Shown piece by piece: positions 1 through 5,176 of a stretch of 6,631 nt of DNA (within the stretch, counting starts at the first letter, position 1; each line of letters opens with the position of its first letter). The notes beneath the pieces are model-generated. The model made no database searches, had not been told where the DNA came from, and was given only the letters and a program-made list of their open reading frames with translations. Made by a program: the position numbers and the translations under genes. This DNA comes from Anaerolineae bacterium. Its GTDB lineage: Bacteria; Chloroflexota; Anaerolineae; B4-G1. The stretch covers positions 1-6,631 of the forward strand of contig JADHWW010000091.1 of assembly GCA_016783285.1 (NCBI GenBank), given 5' to 3'.

Positions 1-19
1 AGCCTGGGGATTTCCATAT

Positions 20-48
20 TTGACATTTCGTCTTTCCTGCGGTAGCAT
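20..48 (+). promoter_or_regulatory. sigma-70 promoter of the SRP RNA gene
   Basis: A perfect -35 box TTGACA (20-25) is separated by 17 bases from TAGCAT (43-48), a 4/6 match to the -10 consensus. Transcription would start at about 54-57, which is where the folded SRP RNA must begin. The agreement between predicted start and RNA 5' end supports the call. Confidence 0.75.
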
Positions 49-54
49 GGCGGT

Positions 55-320
55 GGTCGTGCTAGATGGGGAGCTGGCGGTGCCCTGTACCCGCAACCCG
101 CCATAGCGGGGTCGAACTCCCCCCCGAGGGTCGAGTTACTCGATACTGCCGAGGTCAGACGGTGTTGAAGATTGGGTCCTGCGCGGCAGGAGCCTTCGAA
201 CCCCGTCAGGTCCGGGAGGAAGCAGCGGTAAGGAGTCCCTCCTGGGCGCCGCAGGGGCGCCTGGTCGGAGCCGGGTGGTCTCGGTAAGCCGGGTGAGCCG
301 ATTCGACGGGGGGTGCACGA
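55..320 (+). ncRNA. ffs: Signal recognition particle RNA, large bacterial type
   Basis: This is the RNA scaffold of the signal recognition particle, which binds Ffh and targets nascent membrane and secreted proteins to the translocon. The Ffh-binding domain IV hairpin is plain at 205-226 (contains GTCCGGGAGGAAGCAGC). The 5' part (GTGCTAG...GGTGCCCTGTACCCGC, about 60-95) matches the Alu domain of the Bacillus-type scRNA, as do GGGTCCTGCGC near 175-185 and GCCGCAGG...GCCTGG near 248-263. The ends pair: TCGTGC at 57-62 with GCACGA at 315-320. The length of about 266 nt is that of the long form with an Alu domain, not the about 110-nt 4.5S form. The apical tetraloop reads GGGA instead of the usual GGAA; both are GNRA loops. 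No intrinsic terminator is visible downstream. The ends are good to a few bases. Confidence 0.95.
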
Positions 321-329
321 CCAATTTAG

Positions 330-353
330 TTTGATAGTTTGATAGTTTGATAG
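330..353 (+). repeat. 8-bp tandem repeat, 3 copies
   Basis: TTTGATAG occurs three times head to tail (330-337, 338-345, 346-353), just after the end of the SRP RNA. It is AT-rich in a GC-rich setting. No function is evident; it stands where a terminator would be expected but forms no hairpin. Confidence 0.9.
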
Positions 354-386
354 TGTCATCCGTCCCAATCACGATTCCCCCCGGCC

Positions 387-527
387 CAATGTCATTAAGT
401 TAAGGATGAGCCAGACTTCGGAAGTCTCAAAAGTGCTCTACCCAACGGCTTTTGACGCAGTTCCAGGCTGATTTTTCCTTCAAAATCTCCGACGGCAGAC
501 TTCCGAAGTCTTAACTTAATGACATTG
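387..527. mobile_element. MITE-like element with 18-bp inverted ends and 10-bp target duplication
   Basis: Perfect 18-bp terminal inverted repeats, CAATGTCATTAAGTTAAG at 387-404 and its reverse complement at 510-527, bound a 141-bp segment with no coding capacity. Exactly flush with both ends lies the direct repeat CCCCCCGGCC (377-386 and 528-537), the expected 10-bp target-site duplication. Inside, each end carries a copy of a near-palindrome, AGACTTCGGAAGTCT (413-427) and its complement (497-511), possible transposase-binding sites or hairpins. The element is too short to encode a transposase, so a parent element elsewhere in the genome must have moved it. The parent family cannot be told from the ends alone. 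Confidence 0.85.
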
Positions 528-536
528 CCCCCCGGC

Positions 537-817
537 CTGGTCGAGAACGTGGCTCGGTCCAGTTGTGTCCTGTTCCTGAACGCCGACGCCTCCTATGCCA
601 CCGATGAGTGGATTGGACCGCCCGTGCGCGACTAGCAAACGCACTGGCCCACAAGTACAATTGGGTGAGTCCAGGCCAAAAGTTCTGCTTCGTCGCCGAG
701 GAATTTCTCAGTCGTGAACTGACCGACTATCACGGACTGGTAGCGGCTCCACGACAGGGTCATATCGAGACATCGTCCTCGTGGTGTCCTACTCCTACTC
801 AAAGTACATCACGATGA
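537..817 (+). pseudogene. Frame-broken remnant of an unidentified coding sequence
   Basis: Protein-like text runs through this stretch but changes frame. One frame gives VLFLNADASYATDEWIGPPV followed by RD and a stop (about 580-635). A second frame continues with LANALAHKYNWVSPGQKFCF followed by VAEEFLSRELTDYHGLVA (about 629-750). A third frame reads DIVLVVSYSYSKYI (about 769-810). Joined, they look like one C-terminal portion of a larger protein with at least two frameshifts and a stop. I do not recognise the family. Its 5' side is cut off at the MITE target duplication, and its 3' end overlaps the end of the convergent UbiA-family gene. It may instead be noncoding; the third-frame part lies partly opposite real coding sequence and is the weakest piece. 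Confidence 0.35.
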
Positions 818-1664
818 CGACGCTCAGACCCCATAGAACAACCGTGGCTTGTAGCGGCCGGTCGGAGAGCGCGATCTCCTCTGGCGCACCGCCCATTCCC
901 TTGACGTGGATCAGGTACAGGTAGCGAAAGATGCCGTACAGGACGAAGGGAATGGTCAGCATCATGGCGTGGTTCTGGGGCACGTTGGGAGCGGAGAAGG
1001 TGTAGAGCGCGTAGGCCAGCAGTGCCGACGCAGTCACGATGCTGATGATGTGATCGAGCAGTGGCAGGTTGTACTCTTGCAGGCTTTGGCGGTGCATGTT
1101 GGCGTTCTCCTTCAGCAGCACCAACTCGTGGCGGCGCTTGCCAAAGCCGATCAGCAACGCCAGCAACGTCATACAGACGTACAGCCAGGGCGAAAAGCGC
1201 GTGGCGTTCACCAGCGGCACGCCGGCTGCCACACGTAGCAGAAAGCCACCCGCTACGAGCATCACGTCAATGATGACGGCGTTCTTGAGCCAGAAAGAGT
1301 AGGCGATCTGTAGCAACAAGTAGCCGAGCAAGGTGGCGCCGAAAGTCGGGTTGAGCAAAAAGCCCAGCGGCAATGCGACGAGGGGAATGAGTATCGCCGC
1401 GACGGTGGCTGGACGGGCGCCAAGTTGGCCTGAAGCGATAGGTCGGTTGCGCTTCCTGGGATGCTGGCGATCTTTTTCGACGTCGGCCAGGTCGTTGATG
1501 ATGTAGACTGCCCCGGAGACCAGGCATAGAAGCACGAAGCCGGCGATGGTTGGGGCCAGGTAGCGCAAGGTGAACAGTTTGACGTCAAAGACCAGTGCAG
1601 CAAAGATAAAGACGTTCTTGACCCATTGCTTGGGCCGCATGGTTTTGATCAAGCCAGTGATCAC
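795..1664 (-). CDS. UbiA-family prenyltransferase, decaprenyl-phosphate phosphoribosyltransferase-like
   Basis: Integral membrane enzyme of 289 residues. Members of this subgroup (mycobacterial Rv3806c type) transfer 5-phosphoribose from PRPP to decaprenyl phosphate, the first step to decaprenyl-phosphoryl-arabinose for envelope glycans. Subgroup hallmarks are the N-terminal RPKQWVKN (residues 10-17), the first Asp-rich motif NDLADVEKDR (57-66) followed by HPRKRNRPIASG (68-79), the second motif YSFWLKNAVIID (122-133), GKRRHEL (175-181) and a C-terminal EEIALSDRPLQ. Hydrophobic helices fill the rest. I chose the GTG at 1664 because GGAGGT (1672-1677 on the minus strand) lies 7 bases upstream; an in-frame ATG at 1760 would add 32 polar residues unlike the family and would place the promoter inside the gene. 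The gene stands alone, divergent from tlyA. Family is sure; the exact acceptor lipid and whether arabinose is the end product are inferred. Confidence 0.9.
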   Translation of the reverse strand: MITGLIKTMRPKQWVKNVFIFAALVFDVKLFTLRYLAPTIAGFVLLCLVSGAVYIINDLADVEKDRQHPRKRNRPIASGQLGARPATVAAILIPLVALPLGFLLNPTFGATLLGYLLLQIAYSFWLKNAVIIDVMLVAGGFLLRVAAGVPLVNATRFSPWLYVCMTLLALLIGFGKRRHELVLLKENANMHRQSLQEYNLPLLDHIISIVTASALLAYALYTFSAPNVPQNHAMMLTIPFVLYGIFRYLYLIHVKGMGGAPEEIALSDRPLQATVVLWGLSVVIVMYFE

Positions 1665-1705
1665 GGTGTTGACCTCCGGGCGAATTGCGAATTGCGGTGT
1701 ACAGG

Positions 1706-1734
1706 ATGATACCAGAGTTGCTCGATTTCGGCAA
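1706..1734 (-). promoter_or_regulatory. Promoter of the UbiA-family gene
   Basis: On the minus strand TTGCCG (1729-1734) is followed after exactly 17 bases by TATCAT (1706-1711). The start would fall near 1699, giving a 5' leader of about 35 bases with the GGAGGT binding site. A direct repeat GAATTGC GAATTGC (1682-1695) lies in the leader; its role is unknown. Confidence 0.6.
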
Positions 1735-1754
1735 GCGTTGGCTGGCTGCCAATC

Positions 1755-1782
1755 TTGCATTTAGCCTATCTTGAGGTATGCT
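1755..1782 (+). promoter_or_regulatory. Possible promoter of tlyA
   Basis: TTGCAT (1755-1760), 16 bases, TATGCT (1777-1782). Predicted start is around 1789-1792, at the tlyA ATG itself, so the transcript could be leaderless. No Shine-Dalgarno sequence stands at proper distance: the nearest purine run, GAGG at 1773-1776, is 15 bases off. Confidence 0.4.
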
Positions 1783-1791
1783 TATGGCGCG

Positions 1792-2574
1792 ATGGCAAAA
1801 AAACGCTTGGACGTTCTGCTGGTCGAGCGGGGCCTGGCGGAGAGCCGGGCACAGGCCCAACGGCTGATCCGCGCCGGCCTGGTGCGCGTGAGAGGGCAGG
1901 TGGCCGACAAGCCCGGCACTCAGATGGCGACGAATGTCGAAATCACGCTGCAGGCCCGTCCGCGTTTCGTCAGCCGGGGCGGGGAGAAACTGGAGGCGGC
2001 GCTGGCACGCTTTGGGTTGGACGTGACCGGCGCGGTGGCGGCCGACGTGGGGGCCTCCACCGGCGGCTTTACCGATTGTCTGCTTCAGCACGGCGCGCGC
2101 CGCGTCTACGCCATTGACGTGGGCTACGGCCAACTGGCCTGGCGGCTGCGGAACGACCCCCGCGTGGTGGTGATGGAGCGTACCAACGCGCGTTATCTGG
2201 AGAGTTTGCCGCAGCCGGTGAACCTGGTCACCGCCGACGTCGCATTCATCTCGCTGGGATTGATCCTGCCGGCGGCGGTGCGCTGGCTCAGCCCGGGTGG
2301 CCAGGTGGTGGCGCTGATCAAACCGCAGTTCGAGGCGGGACGGCGAGAGGTCGGGAAGGGCGGAGTGGTGCGCGACCCGGAGGTGCACCGGCGCGTGCTG
2401 GAGCGGGTGGTGAGTATCGCAGCCGAGTTGGGCCTGGGGCTGTGCGGCCTGATGCCCTCGCCTCTGCGTGGGCCGGCGGGCAACGTCGAGTTCCTGGGCT
2501 GGTGGAGACTTGGAACGGAAGGGCTGGAGACGGAGGCCGCGATAACGGCTTGTATGGCAGAGGATGGAGAATGA
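1792..2574 (+). CDS. tlyA: TlyA family rRNA (cytidine-2'-O)-methyltransferase
   Basis: Cytoplasmic SAM-dependent enzyme; TlyA proteins 2'-O-methylate cytidines of 16S and/or 23S rRNA, and in mycobacteria loss gives capreomycin resistance. The 260 residues comprise an N-terminal S4 RNA-binding domain (about 5-55, RLDVLLVERGLAESRAQAQR...) and a Rossmann methyltransferase domain (about 60-260). SRGGEKLEAAL (61-71) and the SAM loop ADVGASTGGFTDC (84-96) are textbook. The K-D-K-E catalytic set of the family is present as K66, D149, K177 and E233. Length is near the usual 265-275. The ATG at 1792 gives the standard MAKKRLDVLL start; a TTG at 1771 would add seven residues and lacks a better binding site. 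The last codons and the stop lie in a heptanucleotide repeat, so the extreme C-terminus may vary between strains. Some homologs are labelled hemolysin A; that is historical. Confidence 0.95.
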   Translation: MAKKRLDVLLVERGLAESRAQAQRLIRAGLVRVRGQVADKPGTQMATNVEITLQARPRFVSRGGEKLEAALARFGLDVTGAVAADVGASTGGFTDCLLQHGARRVYAIDVGYGQLAWRLRNDPRVVVMERTNARYLESLPQPVNLVTADVAFISLGLILPAAVRWLSPGGQVVALIKPQFEAGRREVGKGGVVRDPEVHRRVLERVVSIAAELGLGLCGLMPSPLRGPAGNVEFLGWWRLGTEGLETEAAITACMAEDGE

Positions 2575-2612
2575 AGAATGGAGAATGGAGAATAGAGAAT
2601 GGAGAATGGAGA
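2564..2612 (+). repeat. Heptanucleotide tandem repeat, 7 units of ATGGAGA
   Basis: Seven head-to-tail units, five exact (ATGGAGA) and two variant (ATGAAGA at 2571, ATAGAGA at 2592), followed by a decayed ATGATGA. The tlyA stop TGA (2572-2574) exists only because unit 2 is the variant form; the unmodified unit read in that frame has no stop at this place. The repeat resembles the short heptad repeats scattered in cyanobacterial and other environmental genomes and probably changes length by slippage. Confidence 0.9.
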
Positions 2613-2638
2613 ATGATGAGCAACATATAAAAGTTTGA

Positions 2639-3194
2639 CTGCAAAGGCTGGAGAGGATCCTCGAGATCAGCCGCGAACTGACCTCTACGGTATCTCTGGT
2701 AGGGCTTTCTCAAAGTCGACACACCTGTCATTGCGAGCAGCGCGAAGCAATCTCCACCCTGTCGTTGGGGATTGCTTCGTCGCAAAAAACGCTCCTCGCA
2801 ATGACACCAAACGACTTTGAGAAAGCCCTAATCTCTGGAGCCCCTGTTGCACAGAATCGTGAAGGTGGCGGCCGAACTGAGCGGCAGCCAGGCCGCCTCC
2901 ATCCTGTTGCTGGATGCCCGTACCGGCGAGTTGCGCTTCCGTGCCGCCGATGACGATCCAGCCGGCCAACTGCGCGACATCCCGGTCCCCGTCGAGAATA
3001 GCATCCAGGTCGAGGATCACATGACCCGCCGGCACGGCGGGGTGGGGCTGGGCCTCTCCACCGTCAAGGGACTGGTGGAACTGCACGGCGGCCGCGTGTG
3101 GGCCGAAAGTGTCCCTGACCGGGGCAGCCGCTTCACAGTGGTGCTGCCCGCAAAAGCAAAGAAAGAAGGCGGCGGGCCGAAATGGAAAGACTGA
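2639..3194 (+). pseudogene. Degenerate GAF-domain sensor histidine kinase, interrupted and internally deleted
   Basis: Before the insertion the frame reads LERILEISRELTSTVSL (2648-2698). After it the frame resumes with EPLLHRIVKVAAELSGSQAA followed by SILLLDARTGELRF (from 2838), the start of a GAF sensory domain. Excising the 131-bp element plus one 8-bp duplication restores one continuous reading frame. At about 2997-3006 the GAF text (VPVENSI) jumps straight into the end of a histidine kinase ATPase domain, QVEDHMTRRHGG (about 3007-3042), with the G2 box GLGLSTVKGLVELHGG and final SRFTVVLPA. The rest of GAF, the HisKA dimerisation helix with the phospho-acceptor His, and the N and first G boxes are all missing. 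The gene also lacks a start: a TGA sits in frame at 2636-2638. It cannot work as a kinase. A 115-residue frame from TTG 2847 remains open but has no ribosome binding site. A terminator follows at once. Confidence 0.85.
2700..2830. mobile_element. MITE-like element with 19-bp inverted ends and 8-bp target duplication, inside the kinase pseudogene
   Basis: Perfect 19-bp terminal inverted repeats, TAGGGCTTTCTCAAAGTCG at 2700-2718 and its complement at 2812-2830, bound 131 bp. The direct repeat ATCTCTGG flanks it flush on both sides (2692-2699, 2831-2838). Inside lies a second, imperfect inverted repeat, TGTCATTGCGAGCAGCG (2726-2742) facing CGCTCCTCGCAATGACA (2790-2806), plus GCGAAGCAATC facing GATTGCTTCGTCGC. 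This core resembles a short dispersed repeat I remember from several bacterial genomes. There is no open reading frame of note; the element is non-autonomous. Its 139-bp net insertion shifts the kinase frame by one. Confidence 0.88.
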
Positions 3195-3198
3195 TCGC

Positions 3199-3229
3199 GG
3201 GGGCTCGGCAGTGAGCCCCCGTATCTTTT
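3199..3229 (+). terminator. Intrinsic terminator after the kinase pseudogene
   Basis: Stem GGGGGCTC (3199-3206) pairs perfectly with GAGCCCCC (3213-3220) over a 6-base loop, followed by a short T-run (TATCTTTT, 3222-3229). The last C of the stem is also the first base of the ECF promoter motif, so terminator and promoter abut tightly and insulate the sigma operon from the wrecked gene. Confidence 0.75.
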
Positions 3230-3255
3230 GGGCCGCTTGAACGTCTGTAAGAGTA
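3220..3255 (+). promoter_or_regulatory. Putative ECF sigma promoter, copy 1 (sigma operon)
   Basis: CGTATCTTTT (3220-3229), 12 bases, CGTCTGTAAGAGTA (3242-3255). The same two blocks at the same spacing stand before the secreted-protein gene (4691-4726), 22 of 24 fixed bases identical, while the 12 bases between differ. Counted as GTATC-16-CGTCT this is the geometry of ECF promoters, whose -10 box is often CGTC or CGTCT. Predicted start is about 3253-3256, directly at the ribosome binding site AAGAGG (3255-3260). It implies that the sigma factor transcribes its own operon. Confidence 0.7.
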
Positions 3256-3267
3256 AGAGGAAACGTC

Positions 3268-3810
3268 GTGACTGCCGATACAGTTTCACTAGAGCGCCTT
3301 AGCGCCTGCGAACCGCACGCACTGGCCAAACTCTACGACGACCGCGCTGAGGCCATCTATCGCTACGTCTACCGCCGCATCGGCGACGCGCAGACGGCCG
3401 AGGATCTTACAGGAGAGGTGTTCCTCCGCGCTCTCCGGGCACTGCGGCGGGGTAAGGGGTGGCGGAGATCGCCTGTGGCCTGGCTCTACCGCATCGCCCA
3501 CAACATCGTCGTAGATCACTACCGGTGGGCCGCCAGGCACAATGCATTGCCGCTGGAGGAACGAGCGCTCGAGCCTGAGCCCGGTGCCCAGGAATTGGCA
3601 GAACAGCGCCTGGAGCAGGGACGTCTCCGCCGGGCGCTTACAACGTTGACCGAGGCGCAGCAACAGGTGGTGACATTAAAGTTCTTAGAAGGGCTGAGCA
3701 ACGTGGAAGTCGCCGCGATTCTGGGCCGCTCGGAGGGAGCGGTGAAGGCGTTGCAACACCGGGCGCTGGCGTCGCTGCGGCGCACGTTGGCAGCGGAGGG
3801 CATACGATGA
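3268..3810 (+). CDS. ECF-type RNA polymerase sigma factor
   Basis: A 180-residue group 4 sigma factor that would direct RNA polymerase to a small set of promoters when released from its anti-sigma partner. Region 2 spans about 20-90: YRYVYRRIGDAQTAEDLTGE with VFLRAL, then the WLYRIAHNIVVDHYR signature of region 2.3/2.4 (72-86). A charged linker (about 90-118) leads to region 4 (about 120-172) with LTEAQQQVVTLKFLEGLSNV and the helix-turn-helix EVAAILGRSEGAVKALQHRA. Regions 1, 3 and any C-terminal extension are absent, as usual for ECF. The GTG start has AAGAGG (3255-3260) 7 bases upstream. The stop overlaps the next gene's start as ATGA, so both are translated together. The pairing with a DUF5667-like membrane protein is a recurring ECF arrangement in Chloroflexota. 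The inducing signal is unknown. Confidence 0.95.
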   Translation: MTADTVSLERLSACEPHALAKLYDDRAEAIYRYVYRRIGDAQTAEDLTGEVFLRALRALRRGKGWRRSPVAWLYRIAHNIVVDHYRWAARHNALPLEERALEPEPGAQELAEQRLEQGRLRRALTTLTEAQQQVVTLKFLEGLSNVEVAAILGRSEGAVKALQHRALASLRRTLAAEGIR

Positions 3811-4685
3811 GGCGTCACCGGTTTGACGAGGTGTTGGATCAGATATTGGCCCGCGTGGAGGCCGGGGAGTCCGTAGATGAGGTGCTGTGTGATTATCCCG
3901 AGCAGGCGGCGGAGCTGCGCGGGCTGTTGAAGGCCTACTTCGCGCTGACCCCGCTGCGCGAACCGGTGCCCCCGCCTCCCGGACGATTGGTGACCGGACG
4001 ACGGCGATTGCTACGAGAGGCCCGTCTGGGGCAACCGGCGCGTCGTGAGACTGGCCGCTTGCGTGCACCGCTGCGCCTGCGTTGGGCCTTCGCTGTTGCG
4101 GCCGCACTGACGCTGGTGCTCTGCCTGACGACGGGCGTTGCTGCTGCCCAGTCGTTGCCGGGTGACCTGCTCTATCCGCTCAAACTGACCGCCGAGAATG
4201 TGCAACTCGCGCTCGTGTCGCAGCCTGGTGACCGGGCCAACCTGCACCTCGATTTCGCTGCGCGACGCCTGGACGAGGTGCTCCGCCTGGTCGAATGTGA
4301 GCGAGCGGTGGCGCAGGAGGATTGGGGGCGACCGGCGCAAGAGGTGCAAGCAGCGCTGCCGGAGATCGTACAGGCAGAGCCGGAGGAAGTGCCCCGCTTG
4401 CTCCAACGGGTCATCGAACTGACCGAGGCCCAGCAGGTGGCACTGCGAGAGATACGGCTGGCACTGCCCCAACCCCAATTGCTGCACCTGGACGGGACGC
4501 TGAAGTTGCTTGAACAGCAGCACGAGTTCGCCCTTCAGGCTATGGAACGACCGGAGTTGTTGCCGCAACCCGAGTTCCTGCACCTGACGCCGACGATGCC
4601 TCTGCTCCAGTTTGCCCCCACGCCGACGCCAGCGGTCGAGTTCCTGGTGCCGCCGACACCCACGCGAGTGGGGGAAAGTCCCTGA
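3807..4685 (+). CDS. Single-pass membrane anti-sigma factor candidate with DUF5667-like segment
   Basis: A 292-residue protein, translationally coupled to the sigma gene, so very likely its membrane-bound anti-sigma factor. Order: a cytoplasmic helical N-terminus (1-50: FDEVLDQILARVEAGESVDE, then YPEQAAELRGLL, the usual start of such proteins); a proline- and arginine-rich linker (51-92, positive, cytoplasmic side); one membrane helix (about 93-114); then an outer part beginning SLPGDLLYPLKLTAENVQLA (116-135), a DUF5667 signature, with helical, Glu/Gln-rich text to about 245. The tail (246-292) is proline-rich with PQPEFLHLTPTMPLL and PTPTPAVEFL (271-280). That decapeptide recurs in the secreted protein downstream. 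No zinc-binding HxxxCxxC motif is seen, so it is not a ZAS-type anti-sigma factor. Sigma binding and the role of the outer domain as sensor are inferred from position and topology. Confidence 0.82.
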   Translation: MRRHRFDEVLDQILARVEAGESVDEVLCDYPEQAAELRGLLKAYFALTPLREPVPPPPGRLVTGRRRLLREARLGQPARRETGRLRAPLRLRWAFAVAAALTLVLCLTTGVAAAQSLPGDLLYPLKLTAENVQLALVSQPGDRANLHLDFAARRLDEVLRLVECERAVAQEDWGRPAQEVQAALPEIVQAEPEEVPRLLQRVIELTEAQQVALREIRLALPQPQLLHLDGTLKLLEQQHEFALQAMERPELLPQPEFLHLTPTMPLLQFAPTPTPAVEFLVPPTPTRVGESP

Positions 4686-4690
4686 GAGGC

Positions 4691-4726
4691 CGTATCTTTT
4701 TCGCCTCTGTGTCGTCTATAAGGGTA
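4691..4726 (+). promoter_or_regulatory. Putative ECF sigma promoter, copy 2 (secreted protein gene)
   Basis: CGTATCTTTT (4691-4700), 12 bases, CGTCTATAAGGGTA (4713-4726), the second copy of the motif before the sigma operon. It begins 5 bases after the stop of the membrane protein gene, in a 73-base gap. The start would be near 4724-4727, giving a leader of about 33 bases that holds AAGGAGG. The gene may also be read through from the sigma operon, since no terminator lies between. Confidence 0.7.
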
Positions 4727-4758
4727 GAGACCAAAATCACTTTTTAAGGAGGCGCGAA

Positions 4759-5121
4759 ATGCGAAACAAACTGATGTTGCTGATCGGCGCGGGGTGCGTG
4801 ACACTGTCGCTGCTGACGGCCGGGGGGGCCTCGGCCCAGGGGTTGGCAGGTGAGCCCACGCCCACACCGCAAGTTGAGTTCCTGCCGATGGAACTCCCAC
4901 CGCAGCCGGAATTGGTGGTCTTTCCACTGGAACTCCCCCGGAAGCCCAAGTTACTCCGACCGACGCTGGTCAAGGTGTGGCTAGAGCGACCGCCGCAGGT
5001 GCGGGTGCAGTTGATAGAGAGACCATACCTCTATCTGCCAGTACGGCTGCGCCGCGTGTGGATAGACCGGCCGCTGCTGCGCCAGATCTGGCTGGATTTG
5101 CCGGTCGAAGAGGCGCAGTAA
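4759..5121 (+). CDS. Small secreted proline-rich repeat protein, unknown function
   Basis: I recognise no family. The 120-residue product starts with a clear signal peptide: MRNK, a hydrophobic core (5-20), and a signal peptidase I site ASA-QG after residue 26. The mature part of about 94 residues has three zones. First is PTPTPQVEFL (33-42), shared with the outer tail of the upstream membrane protein. Second is an acidic-proline zone with PMELPPQPELVVFPLELP. Third is a basic zone made of degenerate units VWLERPPQV (73-81), QLIERPYLYL (84-93), VWIDRPLLR (100-108) and IWLDLPVE (110-117). Alternating hydrophobic and polar residues with regular prolines suggest extended or beta structure. It has no cysteine in the mature part. 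The start is set by AAGGAGG (4746-4752) 6 bases before ATG; a longer upstream frame would run through the promoter. It probably acts in the envelope as the output, or the feedback ligand, of the sigma system; this is inference. Confidence 0.8.
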   Translation: MRNKLMLLIGAGCVTLSLLTAGGASAQGLAGEPTPTPQVEFLPMELPPQPELVVFPLELPRKPKLLRPTLVKVWLERPPQVRVQLIERPYLYLPVRLRRVWIDRPLLRQIWLDLPVEEAQ

Positions 5122-5147
5122 CTCTGACGCCAACCCGGTTTTGCTTC

Positions 5148-5176
5148 TTGACAACTCCTCCTGGCCCGGTTAGAAT
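5148..5176 (+). promoter_or_regulatory. Strong sigma-70 promoter before the LepA-domain gene
   Basis: TTGACA (5148-5153), exactly 17 bases, TAGAAT (5171-5176): 11 of 12 consensus bases at ideal spacing. Start is near 5183, immediately before the ribosome binding site AAAGGAGG (5184-5191). No terminator separates it from the secreted-protein gene upstream. Confidence 0.8.

Noticed and set aside
66..372. Short open frames on both strands at the left end
   Set aside because: They lie over the structured SRP RNA and have no coding signals.
1665..1760. Start of the UbiA-family gene at ATG 1760
   Set aside because: It would put the TTGCCG-17-TATCAT promoter and the GGAGGT site inside the coding region and add a polar leader not typical of the family.
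1585..2388. Long minus-strand open frame of 267 codons opposite tlyA
   Set aside because: It is a shadow of GC-rich coding sequence; its text is low-complexity His/Arg/Gln, and it spans two genes on opposite strands.
2847..3194. A functional small GAF-ATPase protein starting at TTG 2847
   Set aside because: No ribosome binding site, half a GAF domain and a truncated ATP site; better explained as the remains of a disrupted kinase.
4011..4583. 190-codon minus-strand open frame opposite the anti-sigma gene
   Set aside because: Gln/Leu/Arg-rich shadow frame with no start signal, opposite well-supported coding sequence.
4612..4758. Extension of the secreted protein upstream to 4612
   Set aside because: It would overlap the membrane protein gene, run through the ECF promoter and hide the signal peptide; the AAGGAGG site selects ATG 4759.
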